From assembly GCA_020636505.1 (NCBI GenBank), contig JACJXR010000001.1, positions 673,426 to 737,425 of the forward strand: DNA of 64,000 bases, written 5' to 3'. Made by a program: the position numbers and the translations under genes. Below are positions 17,096-26,687 of the stretch, piece after piece. Below the pieces are notes generated by a model. The model had not been told where the DNA came from and did no database searches. It was given only the letters and a program-made list of their open reading frames with translations. The DNA is from Chitinophagales bacterium. GTDB taxonomy: Bacteria; Bacteroidota; Bacteroidia; Chitinophagales; Chitinophagaceae. Positions within the stretch are counted from its first letter, which is position 1. Every line of letters starts with the position of its first letter.

Positions 17096-18184
17096 CTATC
17101 TCTTATTTAAATTTTGTTCAAATTGTTGCATCACGGCCACAAGGTATTGTACATCGCTCAACGATATGCCGTTGTACAAAGACACTCTTAAGCCGCCTCT
17201 TTTTCTGTGTCCTTTTATATTGATGATGCCGTTCTCTTCGGCATACTTGACGAAAAGCAACACGGTTTCTTCGTTTACCGTTTCGAAACACACATTCATT
17301 GTGCTCCTGTCGCTTTTCTTTATCGCGCTGCTAAATAACGCATTTCGCTTTATTTCGTCATACAATAAGGCCGCTTTTCTTTCATTCTCCGCTTCTATGG
17401 CCGCAATTCCCTTTGCTTTTATCCAACGCAGCGTAAGCAGCGAAACGTATATCGAAAATACGGGAGGCGTGTTCAGCACGGAGTTTTTGTCCACGTGTTG
17501 GCGGTAGTCGAGAATAGGTGGTAATGTTCTTGCGACACGCTTCAGCATCTTCTTCTTCACCACGACAAGTGTTGCTCCTGCAGGGCCAATGTTCTTCTGC
17601 GCAACCGCATAAAACAACGAAAATCGATTATACTTTATCTGCCTGCTGAAAATATCGCTGCTCAGGTCTGCTATCAACGGCACATCTGTGGACGGTATTT
17701 TCTTAAGCTGTGTTCCGTGAATAGTATTGTTGGTGGTGATGTGCAAGTACGCAAGGTCGTTCGGTATCTTCTTCGGCCATTCGGGTAGTTGTGTGTAGTT
17801 CTCGTCTTTTGATGAACTGAGTACATTCACCTTTCCATAATGCAATGCATTCTTTATAGCATCGGCAGACCAACGTCCGCTGTCTATATATCCTGCGGTA
17901 TCATCCTTTCCCAAAAAGTTCATCGGCACCATGGCAAACTGCAGTCTACCACCACCTTGCATCCACAGTACTTCGTAATCGTCATCCAGTTCGCAAAGTT
18001 CTTTCACCAAGGCTTTGCTCTCTTCCAGTATGGCATCAAAGTGTTTGCCTCTATGCGGAATACTTAGAATGGATGTTCCTGTTCCCGCATAATCGATTAT
18101 CGCATCCGAGGCTTCTTTCAGCACCTCGGGTGGCAATGTTGCAGGCCCTGCATTGAAGTTTATGACTCTATAGGAAGGAATCAT
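17096..18184 (-). CDS. serC: Phosphoserine aminotransferase
   Basis: 362 residues of the class V, PLP-dependent type. Start VINFNAGPATLPPEVL is typical, PLP-lysine is Lys197 (AQKNIGPAG), and HRGK near 44 and the closing KGHRKRGGLRVSLYNG region bind the substrate phosphate. Catalyses 3-phosphohydroxypyruvate plus glutamate to phosphoserine in serine synthesis, and probably the parallel step toward pyridoxal phosphate. The gene overlaps the end of the DUF502 gene by 17 bp and is followed at 2 bp by DUF1015: a tight three-gene operon. The usual partner serA is not adjacent. Confidence 0.95.
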   Translation of the reverse strand: MIPSYRVINFNAGPATLPPEVLKEASDAIIDYAGTGTSILSIPHRGKHFDAILEESKALVKELCELDDDYEVLWMQGGGRLQFAMVPMNFLGKDDTAGYIDSGRWSADAIKNALHYGKVNVLSSSKDENYTQLPEWPKKIPNDLAYLHITTNNTIHGTQLKKIPSTDVPLIADLSSDIFSRQIKYNRFSLFYAVAQKNIGPAGATLVVVKKKMLKRVARTLPPILDYRQHVDKNSVLNTPPVFSIYVSLLTLRWIKAKGIAAIEAENERKAALLYDEIKRNALFSSAIKKSDRSTMNVCFETVNEETVLLFVKYAEENGIINIKGHRKRGGLRVSLYNGISLSDVQYLVAVMQQFEQNLNKR

Positions 18185-18758
18185 TTTTAGGTTCGTCTAT
18201 TGAACTGGTAATACCGCCGCTTACAGCAAACTTCATGGCCTCGGCGGCATTCATTTTTGTAACGGGTTTTATGTTATCGGCTTCCACCACTACCACCCAG
18301 CCCGATACGGCGTAAGAGTGTGGCAAATACACCGCCACTTTGCCCGCCATACCCAAAAATGCCAATTCTTTCTGCGTCATGAATCCCACGCGCCACACTT
18401 CAGGGTTCTTATTCACACATACCCATACCGGTTCGTTGAAACGCTTTTTGTCTCCCACAAAAGAATCCATTATGTCTTTGATGGATGAATACAAAAATTT
18501 AATGCCGGGCATGCGTTGCATGAAATAATCGAAGGCATCGAATATCATTCTACCCAAGAAAAACCTTGTACCGGCATAACCGATTCCTGTTATCACACCC
18601 ACTATCAACACAAAACCCAAGCCCGTAGGCATGTCGGGTATGATACTGTCGATGCTGTCAAAAACAACATATATGATATATACTGTAACGGCTATCGGAC
18701 TTAATATGAGTATTCCCTGAAGGAATGACCTTAAAAGAAGGCCTGACATTCTGCGCAT
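18168..18758 (-). CDS. DUF502 family membrane protein
   Basis: 196 residues. Two N-terminal hydrophobic helices (about 8-30 and 43-66) flank a short loop with the family segment IDSIIPDMPTGLG; a cytoplasmic beta-rich domain follows (IKFLYSSIKDIMDSFVG, VAVYLPHSYAVSGWVVVV). DUF502 proteins are widespread and uncharacterised. A second ATG three codons downstream is an equally good start. First gene of the operon with serC. Confidence 0.88.
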   Translation of the reverse strand: MRRMSGLLLRSFLQGILILSPIAVTVYIIYVVFDSIDSIIPDMPTGLGFVLIVGVITGIGYAGTRFFLGRMIFDAFDYFMQRMPGIKFLYSSIKDIMDSFVGDKKRFNEPVWVCVNKNPEVWRVGFMTQKELAFLGMAGKVAVYLPHSYAVSGWVVVVEADNIKPVTKMNAAEAMKFAVSGGITSSIDEPKNDSFL

Positions 18759-18842
18759 TGCTGACCGGATTGTTCATTACAAAGGTACAAGTTTGCCATA
18801 GCAAAGTATATTTGTTAACATTATCGCTCAATCAACATTTTC

Positions 18843-19964
18843 ATGAAACGGCGGCAGATACTGCTCACCATATCATTATTGCTATTAGCGTCCCTATCCT
18901 TTGCACAGGAAAAGTGGGCGGGTGTTGGTGTTGATGTCAATTTGAGCGCGGGTAAGATTTTTCGCCATTCCAAGAAATTCCCAACACAATTGCCTTCGGT
19001 GGTTACGGGTTTGGACATCAACATCATTCAACAAACCGACGGAAGAAAAGATTGGCAAATACGCCGCAGATACCCTCAAGTGGGCATGGGACTAATGTAT
19101 ACCAACTACGGTATCGATTCCATATACGGCAAATGTTTCGGGCTGTACCCCAATATTCAAATACCGCTTGTACGATACAAGAACTTTGAGTGGGCCATCC
19201 GTGCAGGGTTTGGATTGGGTTATGTCACCAAGCGATATACCAGATATCCCAATTTCGATACCATCAATACCGCCATCGGGTCAAGGATGAACAACTTCTC
19301 AATCTTTGCCACCGATGCACGTTACCGTATCAATCAACATTGGGATATTCAAGTTGGGGCTTATTTCACACATATCTCCAATGCGGCACTGCGTACGCCT
19401 AACCTGGGTATCAACTCCTATGGTGCGCGTGTCGGTATTAGATACTTCCCTGTTTCTTCCGAACCAAAGAAAATAACCAAAGAAGTAACCCCGCTAAAAA
19501 ACAGATGGTTGGCACAAGTTCGTCTTAGTTATGCCTCTCGCGAAGAGTATGGCGCCGATGGACCTACCTATCCTGTGTATTTGGTGAGTGCCTTTGCAAG
19601 TAAACGATACTGGAGCAAGAACAAACTGATACTTGGGCTCGACTACTCCTATCATGGTAATATGTACGCATTCTTGCGCAACAACGAAATAGAAGTTGGT
19701 AGGGAAAGAGCCAACTCTTGGAAAAGCGCGGTGATAGTCGGTAACGAGTATCTTATAGGAAGGGTAGGAGTACTGTTGCAGCTTGGTTTTTATATCAAGC
19801 AATATTACCTGCCTGAAGATTTCTTTTATCAAAAGCTTGGTGGCAATGTGTATATCCTGCAAAAGGAAACAGGCATACTCAAGGAGCTATCTCTTTCCAT
19901 ACTGTTGAAGACGCACAAATTCTCTGCTGAGCTTACGGAGGTTGGGCTTGGGTTTAGCTTCTAA
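18843..19964 (+). CDS. PagL-like lipid A deacylase / acyloxyacyl hydrolase family protein
   Basis: 373 residues with a signal peptide cleaved after SFAQ. The outer-membrane barrel contains the PagL active-site pattern THISNAALRTPNLGINSYGA (His and Ser of HxSNA), which removes the 3-O-acyl chain of lipid A in Pseudomonas PagL. The protein is about twice the length of classical PagL: residues 210-373 form a second barrel-like half with no active-site motif, a layout I associate with Bacteroidota members. A convergent kdsD gene next door also concerns lipopolysaccharide. Ends with the aromatic GLGFSF typical of barrel proteins. Confidence 0.82.
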   Translation: MKRRQILLTISLLLLASLSFAQEKWAGVGVDVNLSAGKIFRHSKKFPTQLPSVVTGLDINIIQQTDGRKDWQIRRRYPQVGMGLMYTNYGIDSIYGKCFGLYPNIQIPLVRYKNFEWAIRAGFGLGYVTKRYTRYPNFDTINTAIGSRMNNFSIFATDARYRINQHWDIQVGAYFTHISNAALRTPNLGINSYGARVGIRYFPVSSEPKKITKEVTPLKNRWLAQVRLSYASREEYGADGPTYPVYLVSAFASKRYWSKNKLILGLDYSYHGNMYAFLRNNEIEVGRERANSWKSAVIVGNEYLIGRVGVLLQLGFYIKQYYLPEDFFYQKLGGNVYILQKETGILKELSLSILLKTHKFSAELTEVGLGFSF

Positions 19965-20929
19965 ATAAGCCCCTCTCTTACCAGATCGTGTAGGTGCACA
20001 AAGCCGGCGTACTTACCTTTATTGGTCACCACCACTTGGCTGATGTTGTGGTTGCGTATCAACTCAAGAGCTTCCACCGCCAACTCTTCTTCTTCTATCG
20101 TTTTTGGCGTGGCATTCAAAATGTCTTTCGCTGTCAGTGCAGAAGTGTCTTTGTGCTTTTCGAGCATACGGCGCAGGTCGCCATCGGTTACAATACCTTT
20201 CAATGTGCCGGCATCATCCACAACAGCGGTTGCTCCCAACCTCTTGTTCGATATCTCGTATATCACTTCTTGTATCGGAGTATCTTCTTTTACTTGTGGT
20301 TTTTCGTTTTGTCCACATAGGTCGCTTATGCGTAGATATAATCTTTTCCCTAAAGCCCCTCCCGGATGGAAGCGTGCGAAATCCTCTGCCGAAAATCCTT
20401 TAAGACTCAGCAAACAAACCGCCAATGCATCTGCCATCACAAGCTGTGCTGTAGTGCTTGTAGTTGGGGCTAAATTGTTAGGACATGCCTCTTTTGCAAC
20501 AGTGGTATTCAAGAACATATCTGCATTGGTCGCCAAGTAAGATTGTTCGTTACCACATATGGCTACAACCTTATTCCCGAAATTCTTAATGAAGGGTATC
20601 AATACTTTCACTTCGGGGCTGGAGCCACTCTTCGAGATAATCATTACCACATCGTCGGGCAGTATCATACCCAAGTCGCCATGTATGGCGTCAGCCGCGT
20701 GCATGAATATTGCAGGCGTACCTGTGGAGTTGAATGTTGCCACCGCCTTTTGAGCTATGATGGCGCTTTTTCCTATACCTGTTATCACGATACGGCCTTT
20801 GGAATGATGCACCATTTCCACAACGTTCAAAAACTCATCGTTGATGTATTGCTTAAGTCCGTTGATGGATTCGGCCTCCAACTCTATGGTCTCTAACGCT
20901 TGCTTCTTGATATCTTCTTTTGAAAGCAT
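19961..20929 (-). CDS. kdsD: D-arabinose 5-phosphate isomerase (KpsF/GutQ family)
   Basis: 322 residues. An N-terminal SIS sugar-phosphate isomerase domain (about 35-170: VITGIGKSAIIAQK, HGDLGMI, ISKSGSSPEV) is followed by two CBS domains (about 205-320) with ATAVVDDAGTLKGIVTDGDL. The enzyme converts ribulose 5-phosphate to arabinose 5-phosphate, the first step to Kdo of the lipopolysaccharide core; CBS domains probably regulate it. Its stop codon shares four bases (CTAA) with the stop of the convergent PagL-like gene, with no terminator between. Confidence 0.93.
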   Translation of the reverse strand: MLSKEDIKKQALETIELEAESINGLKQYINDEFLNVVEMVHHSKGRIVITGIGKSAIIAQKAVATFNSTGTPAIFMHAADAIHGDLGMILPDDVVMIISKSGSSPEVKVLIPFIKNFGNKVVAICGNEQSYLATNADMFLNTTVAKEACPNNLAPTTSTTAQLVMADALAVCLLSLKGFSAEDFARFHPGGALGKRLYLRISDLCGQNEKPQVKEDTPIQEVIYEISNKRLGATAVVDDAGTLKGIVTDGDLRRMLEKHKDTSALTAKDILNATPKTIEEEELAVEALELIRNHNISQVVVTNKGKYAGFVHLHDLVREGLI

Positions 20930-21023
20930 GTGTGCAAAGTTAACTGCAAATTGACAATGTTATATAAACGATAACTGTTGTCATATTCGTACAATCGGTT
21001 TTAGTTACTACTTTTGGGCTGAA

Positions 21024-22397
21024 ATGAGTGACAACTTAGGTACTTTCTTGGCAAAAAGCAGGGTAAAAGCCGGCGATCTTGAGCATAAACGCAAACTTAG
21101 CTTCAATATTGAAAAATATGCCGCTACGGTTGTACAAGGCAAGAAGCAGTATGCCGACCTTGATCTTGCACGCAAAAGAGCCAAGAATATCAAGTGGAAG
21201 ACCATAGAGAACCTTGATAAGTATCTGGAGCAGTTCGAAACCAATTTCACAAAAAACGGAGGGAAAGTCATTTGGGCGGAAAACGCCGACGAAGCGCTTG
21301 CTGCCATCAAAGAGATATGTGAGGCCAAAAATGCCAAGCAGGTGGTCAAGTCCAAATCGATGGTGACAGAAGAAATTCACCTCAACGACTTTTTGGCCGA
21401 GTACGGTATTGAATCTGTGGAAACAGACCTTGGCGAATACATACAACAATTGGACGGAGAGGCTCCATACCACATCGTTACTCCTGCCATGCACAAGAGC
21501 AAGGAAGATGTGGCCAAGTTATTTCATGAAAAGTTGGGTGTAGAGCCCAATCTACCTCCATCGGAACTAACGCAAATAGCTCGTGTAAAACTTCGCGAAA
21601 AATATATCACATCTGAAATAGGCATTACAGGCGGTAATTTCTTGATAGCAGACACCGGTTCGGTATGCGTGAGTGAGAACGAAGGAAACGCACGTTTGAC
21701 CACTGCATTCCCTAAGACGCATATCGCTATCGTCGGTATCGAAAAAATGCTGCCTTCCATAAACGACCTGCCACTTTTCTGGCCACTATTGGCAACCTAC
21801 GGTACCGGACAAAAAGTGACTGTATACAACACCATCTTCAGCGGAGCCAAAAGAAAAGACGAAACCGACGGACCGGAAGAAATGTATGTGATACTTCTGG
21901 ACAACGGGCGCACCAACCTGTTGCGCAAAGAAGTACGCGAGAGTATGTACTGTATCCGTTGTGGAAGCTGTTTGAACGTTTGCCCTGTTTACAAAAACAT
22001 AGGTGGACATGCATACGGTACAACGTACAGTGGTCCTATCGGTTCTGTGATAACTCCGCACCTTAAGGGCATGAACGATTTCAAACACTTGAGCAATGCC
22101 TCAAGCCTTTGCGGTAACTGTACAGAAGCCTGTCCTGTGAAGATCAACATCCACGAGATGCTGTTGGAAAACAGGCATATCGCCGTTCATGACGGAATGG
22201 GCAAATTCTCAGAAGGCATCTCATGGAAGCTCTGGAAGCGTGGAATGCTCAGCAGAGGTTTGATGAACAGTGTTGGCGGAGGCACCAAAACCAAAGTGGT
22301 GAACAGCCTCTTCAAAGAAAGCTGGGGTGCACATAGAGGTACATTAAACTTTCCGAAAAAGTCTTTCAACGAACTCTGGAAAGAAAGGAGTAAATAA
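21024..22397 (+). CDS. lutB: LutB-type iron-sulfur protein (L-lactate utilisation complex subunit)
   Basis: 457 residues. An N-terminal LUD domain (about 50-290) precedes two 4Fe-4S motifs: CIRCGSCLNVCPVYKNIGG near 310 and CGNCTEACPVKINIHEM near 360, then a short C-terminal region. In Bacillus the LutABC complex oxidises L-lactate to pyruvate in the cytosol. The partners lutA (CCG-domain protein) and lutC are not adjacent here: the next gene is an L,D-transpeptidase on the other strand. They must be elsewhere, or this subunit serves another partner. Confidence 0.9.
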   Translation: MSDNLGTFLAKSRVKAGDLEHKRKLSFNIEKYAATVVQGKKQYADLDLARKRAKNIKWKTIENLDKYLEQFETNFTKNGGKVIWAENADEALAAIKEICEAKNAKQVVKSKSMVTEEIHLNDFLAEYGIESVETDLGEYIQQLDGEAPYHIVTPAMHKSKEDVAKLFHEKLGVEPNLPPSELTQIARVKLREKYITSEIGITGGNFLIADTGSVCVSENEGNARLTTAFPKTHIAIVGIEKMLPSINDLPLFWPLLATYGTGQKVTVYNTIFSGAKRKDETDGPEEMYVILLDNGRTNLLRKEVRESMYCIRCGSCLNVCPVYKNIGGHAYGTTYSGPIGSVITPHLKGMNDFKHLSNASSLCGNCTEACPVKINIHEMLLENRHIAVHDGMGKFSEGISWKLWKRGMLSRGLMNSVGGGTKTKVVNSLFKESWGAHRGTLNFPKKSFNELWKERSK

Positions 22398-22400
22398 TCG

Positions 22401-23123
22401 CTACTTTTTGATGAACACTCGGGTTCCGATACCCGCTATTTTGTAAAGGTCGTCCATATCGGCATTGCGCAAAGCTACGCACCCGTCCGTCCAGCCGACA
22501 CCCAACTCTATCATATTATCGCCACCGGGCCATATACCGTGTATACCAACATTTCCGCCTATGCGGGCATTTCTTGGAATCACGCCTCTTTGTTTCAGTG
22601 TATTGAATCGTTCATGATGTTTTGCATCCGGATAGCTTAGCTCCATGAACTTGTTGTACTTGGATTTGGGATTTAATCTTGTGATGGTAAACCAACCTTC
22701 GGGCGTATTACGGTCTCCTTCCATTTGTTTGTTTTGCTCCGGATGTGGGCCAAAGACTGCTCGATAATTGCGAATGAGTCTTCTCTTGTAAAAGACCATC
22801 AATGTGTAGTGCGACTTATCTACCAAAATCACTATGGAATCCCTGTTGATACTATCCATATTGATGTATCGACGGCCACCTACTTTTACGGGCTTCGGCA
22901 TAATGATGGTCTCCGTAACGATCATTGAGCCCTGCTTGTATTGCAATTTGCGCACGATGTTGCCCTTGCCATCCTCTACCTCGCTTACCACCTTCACATC
23001 TTTGGGTCGCTCATAATTGTTCTGACCAAAAGAATTTGAGGAAGAAAGCAGAAAGAACATGGCTGATACCACCACCCAAAAGCCTCTACTTATCACTATT
23101 GTGGTAACTCTGTTCATTGTCAT
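22401..23123 (-). CDS. L,D-transpeptidase (YkuD domain), exported
   Basis: 240 residues with a membrane-spanning N-terminus (about 10-35). The YkuD domain occupies about 95-240. The catalytic region has HGIWPGG and then WTDGCVALRNADMDDLY, where Cys is the nucleophile and the preceding His a partner; the usual SHGC reads TDGC. Substrate position KSHYTLMVFYKRRLIRNYR is also typical. It would form 3-3 peptidoglycan cross-links or attach envelope proteins. The alternative ATG two codons downstream cannot be excluded. Ends 3 bp from lutB, convergent. Confidence 0.9.
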   Translation of the reverse strand: MTMNRVTTIVISRGFWVVVSAMFFLLSSSNSFGQNNYERPKDVKVVSEVEDGKGNIVRKLQYKQGSMIVTETIIMPKPVKVGGRRYINMDSINRDSIVILVDKSHYTLMVFYKRRLIRNYRAVFGPHPEQNKQMEGDRNTPEGWFTITRLNPKSKYNKFMELSYPDAKHHERFNTLKQRGVIPRNARIGGNVGIHGIWPGGDNMIELGVGWTDGCVALRNADMDDLYKIAGIGTRVFIKK

Positions 23124-23251
23124 TCGGTAGCTGCGCGTATTGTTACGAAACTAATAATTTTTTGCAGAAATTAATATTGTGCCAACTCGTTACTTGTTCT
23201 TAAACCCCTTGTTTATTCTATATTTCAATATCTTGCAGCATAGTTTCCATT

Positions 23252-23914
23252 ATGCAGCAGCTCACGTTTACCGAAGAGAATTATGTGAAGGCCATATACT
23301 CCGTTCAACACAAGAACGAAACAGGAGAGGTGTCTGTAAACGAGATAGCCGAAAGACTAAACACTCGCCCTGCAACTGTGACGGACATGTTGCGGAAGCT
23401 TTCGGAAAAAGAACTCATCAACTACGAGAAGTACAAAAAGATAACCCTTACAGAAAGTGGCAGTACAGTTGCCTTGATGATATTGCGCAAGCACCGTCTT
23501 TGGGAAACCTTTCTGTGCGACAAGCTCAACTTTTCTTGGGATGAGGTACACGAAGTGGCCGAGCAGCTGGAGCATATCCGCTCTCCGAAACTCATAGACC
23601 GTCTGGATGCATTTTTGGATTATCCTAAGTTCGACCCTCATGGCGACCCCATACCAAATGCCAATGGAGAGCTGCCGGCATCAAAAGCCACACTACTCAG
23701 CGAATCTAAACTTAACGATAAATACAAAGTAGTGGCGGTAAACGACACCTCTACCGCATTCTTACAACAAATGGAGCGTTACGGTTTGAACATCGGTTCG
23801 GAAATAACCGTTACCGAGCGGATGCCCTACGACAACAGTTTGTTGATTCGCAACAAAAACGGAGATGAAATTCAGCTATCAGAGAAAATAGCAGAAAATA
23901 TTTTGGTGGTTTAG
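23252..23914 (+). CDS. DtxR/MntR-family metal-dependent transcriptional regulator
   Basis: 220 residues. Winged helix (1-65, NEIAERLNTRPATVTDMLRK), metal-binding dimerisation domain (about 70-140: LRKHRLWETFLCDKLNFSWDEVHEVAEQLEH with Cys, Glu and His ligands and DPHGDPIPN), and a C-terminal FeoA/SH3-like domain (about 150-220). Represses or activates iron or manganese uptake genes on metal binding. No metal transporter gene is adjacent, so its targets are outside the window. Four bases of its stop region are shared with the convergent DUF2480 gene. Confidence 0.92.
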   Translation: MQQLTFTEENYVKAIYSVQHKNETGEVSVNEIAERLNTRPATVTDMLRKLSEKELINYEKYKKITLTESGSTVALMILRKHRLWETFLCDKLNFSWDEVHEVAEQLEHIRSPKLIDRLDAFLDYPKFDPHGDPIPNANGELPASKATLLSESKLNDKYKVVAVNDTSTAFLQQMERYGLNIGSEITVTERMPYDNSLLIRNKNGDEIQLSEKIAENILVV

Positions 23915-24429
23915 CTTTTCTTCCGCGGTTGCTTATATATCGGTACTGTCGAACACGGTTCACCGTACATCAGTGATTTTACAACAGGCTTCAATTTTTC
24001 AGTTGCGATGACGTAAGCTACTTCAGGAACCGACTTGTCTCCACAACCTTTAAGCACCACTCTTTTTTCTTTGTACTCTTCGGTATCTATTGTGTTGATA
24101 TTATCCGCAGTTATCTTCTTGGAATATTCTTCGATGCTTCCAAAGTAGGAGGCTTTGGCAACGCCTTCCAAATAGGATGTTACAAGCATGTATGCCCACA
24201 TGGGTATTATCGCATCAGCACTGCAGAATATGGCCACATACTTTCCGTCGTATTGTTGCCAATCGTGTTCTTTCATTTCTGCACGAAAATCTTTCTCCTT
24301 CAATATCATTTCGCGAAACAAGAACGGTTTCAGGTCAAAGCCCATCACCAAACCATCTTCGGGAAGATAGTTTGCCAAGTCGAGGGTAACGATACCACTC
24401 TCTGCCACTTTGTTTACAATTGTATCCAT
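23911..24429 (-). CDS. DUF2480 family protein
   Basis: 172 residues, cytosolic, no signal peptide. Segments I associate with the family: ESGIVTLDLANYLP, FDLKPFLFREMILKEKDFR, WQQYDGKYVAIFCSADAIIP and KGCGDKSVPEVAYV. The family is essentially confined to Bacteroidota and has no known function. It stands alone with its own upstream space. Confidence 0.85.
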   Translation of the reverse strand: MDTIVNKVAESGIVTLDLANYLPEDGLVMGFDLKPFLFREMILKEKDFRAEMKEHDWQQYDGKYVAIFCSADAIIPMWAYMLVTSYLEGVAKASYFGSIEEYSKKITADNINTIDTEEYKEKRVVLKGCGDKSVPEVAYVIATEKLKPVVKSLMYGEPCSTVPIYKQPRKKS

Positions 24430-24473
24430 ACTGCTTGCTTCTTTTACAAATTTACGAACACTATTATGGTAAA

Positions 24474-24508
24474 TAAAAAAAACAGGGGCTTTATGGCCCC
24501 TGTTTTTC
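24474..24508 (-). terminator. Terminator of the PpiD-like gene
   Basis: A 9-bp perfect stem (AACAGGGGC / GCCCCTGTT, 6-nt loop) flanked by A and T runs on both sides, so it could work in either direction. It lies about 30 bp past the PpiD-like stop codon and upstream of the DUF2480 gene. Confidence 0.85.
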
Positions 24509-24536
24509 CTTATTGTCTGTTAAACCTTCTTTATAC

Positions 24537-26687
24537 TTAGAAGTTGTTTGTGTTGTACTTCACTGATGCTCTCTTCACCATATCTTCTTGTACACTCTGT
24601 CCGATGCTGTTCTTTATCTGCGACTCTTCCATATTCCTTTCTCTTGTTACCGCAGCTGTATCTATCGCTGCAGATACCGAGTACATTTTCTTCAATGAAA
24701 GGAACAACACACCGCCTTCGCCACGAACAGGAGTTACCACATTCGGCTTAAGTTCACCGCTGAATATATATCCTGCAACTTTTGGCTCGTAACCGATTGG
24801 TCCGATGAACGGACTTCCACCACTTACAGAATCAGCTGTCATTATTTCCGCATTGAAGTTTTGGCCTTGAGAAGCTATTGCGCTCAAGTTGTTTGCACTC
24901 TTGTATTTGTCTTTTATCGCTTGTGCTTTCTTCTCTCTTCTTATTACATCTTCGATGGTTATTTTCACATCGTCGGTAAGGTTCATAATGCCCTTGTCCT
25001 GTACTTCTGAAAGCTTGGCAACGACATAATTGTTGGCAACAGGGAATACCTGAGAAACATCGCCTAACTCCGCATTGTAAGTCCAACGGATAAGCTCTCT
25101 TGAAGAACCTACACCCGGTATGGTGAATGATGTCGGCAATATGTTGTCGGCAACTCTTTTACCAAGCTTTTGTTCTTTAACCGCTTCGTCGAACTTTTCG
25201 GCAGTTACGTTTTCACTTGCGAAAGCGGATGCCAGTCCGTAGATATGGTTCTCTGTAACATCTCCGGCAAACAAGCCTTTAGATACAAATGCCAATTGCC
25301 TTGCTTCATGCTTTTCACCTTGATCCATTATTTCGATGTAGTGATATCCACTGTATGCACCGTTTTCCACTTTTACTGTTTCTTTCTGGCCTTCTTTACC
25401 ATCGAATATGAAATCTGCAAATTCTTTGGAAAGGTTTGGTTTTTGGTCGAATGTGAATGTGTATTCGCCCGCAGTTCCTTTACTTCCTTCGTCATCAGAA
25501 TATTTCTGAACAACTGTATTGAAGTCAACTCCTGATTTCAGTTCTTGAATGGCGCTGTCCAAACGTAGTTTGGCAAGGCTGTCTGACATAATTGGATTTC
25601 TTCTGTCTTCTGTCTTCACAAGTATGTGACGACACTTAACGCTATCCGGGTAGATCTTCTTATCTGTAACACGAACCAATTTGTAAGTTCCATTCTCAAA
25701 GTACGGACCGAACACGCCGTCAACAGGCAAGCTGAATATTGAATCGGAATATAAAGACATGTAACCCTTCTTCATTACATATTTGCCTTCGTATGTATCG
25801 TCGGAATTTCTGTTCACAAAGCTTTCGGCATCTTTCGCTGTTTCAAAATCCGCTTTTATATCTTGCAGTGTACCCAGTGCAGCCATTGTATCTTCTGATG
25901 AAGGAACAACGGTGAAAGCAACGTACTCTATCGTACGACTTGCTTCTTCCACAGAATATTCACCGCTGTGCTTCTTCATATATTCTTTGATGTCCGCATC
26001 GGTAACTTGGATGTTATTATCATCCATCGTTTCGTATCCCACTTTCACAAAATCAAGGTCTGCCTTTTTCATGTCGTTCTTCTTCTTGAACTCGATCATG
26101 AAACGCGGCATATATGCACCACCTGTGAATAACGCACTGTATTTGTTCGGAAGATTGTTCCTTAATATATAGTCCTTCATTGTTTCCCAGTGTGCACGAG
26201 CCTTACCTGAAGGGTCAAGTTGGTCCACTTGCTCTTCGAATGCTCTTACATACTGAGGGTCGAATTGATTGGTCTCTCTGTTTAGGAAAGGCTGATATTG
26301 TTTAACGGCAGGGTCGGGGTCCATACCGTATATCATGTCTTTCTTTTCGGCTTCTGTTGTTTCAAGACCCAGTTGCTCACACTCATCCAAAATCAAGGTT
26401 TCCTTGATCATGTCTTTCAGTGCTTGCTGTTGCAACTGTGCACGCATGTCATCAGTCAAGCCTTGCTGAGAGCTACCATACAAAACTTCATAGTTCTGTA
26501 CTCTGCGAGAGTAATCCATATAATCCAACTTCTCACCATTCACTTTGGCAATGCTGTTGTCGCTGCCAAAAATGCTTGATGATCTGTTGCTGAAGGCATC
26601 CATCAATATGAATCCTATAAGCGCTAAAACTATTAACGCTATCGTTACACCCGCGTACTTATTTCTTATATTCTGTATTACAGACAT
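24537..26687 (-). CDS. PpiD-like membrane-anchored peptidyl-prolyl isomerase / foldase
   Basis: 716 residues. A single N-terminal transmembrane helix (about 14-33) anchors a periplasmic chaperone with SurA/PpiD-type N-domain (about 40-190) and a parvulin domain (about 345-455: CRHILVKTEDRR, FNTVVQKYSDD, GSKGTAGEYTF). A C-terminal region repeats the chaperone helix pattern. In E. coli PpiD assists proteins emerging from the Sec translocon. Length is slightly above the 620 of E. coli, as usual in Bacteroidota. It diverges from nadA across a 500-bp AT-rich gap. Confidence 0.9.
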   Translation of the reverse strand: MSVIQNIRNKYAGVTIALIVLALIGFILMDAFSNRSSSIFGSDNSIAKVNGEKLDYMDYSRRVQNYEVLYGSSQQGLTDDMRAQLQQQALKDMIKETLILDECEQLGLETTEAEKKDMIYGMDPDPAVKQYQPFLNRETNQFDPQYVRAFEEQVDQLDPSGKARAHWETMKDYILRNNLPNKYSALFTGGAYMPRFMIEFKKKNDMKKADLDFVKVGYETMDDNNIQVTDADIKEYMKKHSGEYSVEEASRTIEYVAFTVVPSSEDTMAALGTLQDIKADFETAKDAESFVNRNSDDTYEGKYVMKKGYMSLYSDSIFSLPVDGVFGPYFENGTYKLVRVTDKKIYPDSVKCRHILVKTEDRRNPIMSDSLAKLRLDSAIQELKSGVDFNTVVQKYSDDEGSKGTAGEYTFTFDQKPNLSKEFADFIFDGKEGQKETVKVENGAYSGYHYIEIMDQGEKHEARQLAFVSKGLFAGDVTENHIYGLASAFASENVTAEKFDEAVKEQKLGKRVADNILPTSFTIPGVGSSRELIRWTYNAELGDVSQVFPVANNYVVAKLSEVQDKGIMNLTDDVKITIEDVIRREKKAQAIKDKYKSANNLSAIASQGQNFNAEIMTADSVSGGSPFIGPIGYEPKVAGYIFSGELKPNVVTPVRGEGGVLFLSLKKMYSVSAAIDTAAVTRERNMEESQIKNSIGQSVQEDMVKRASVKYNTNNF

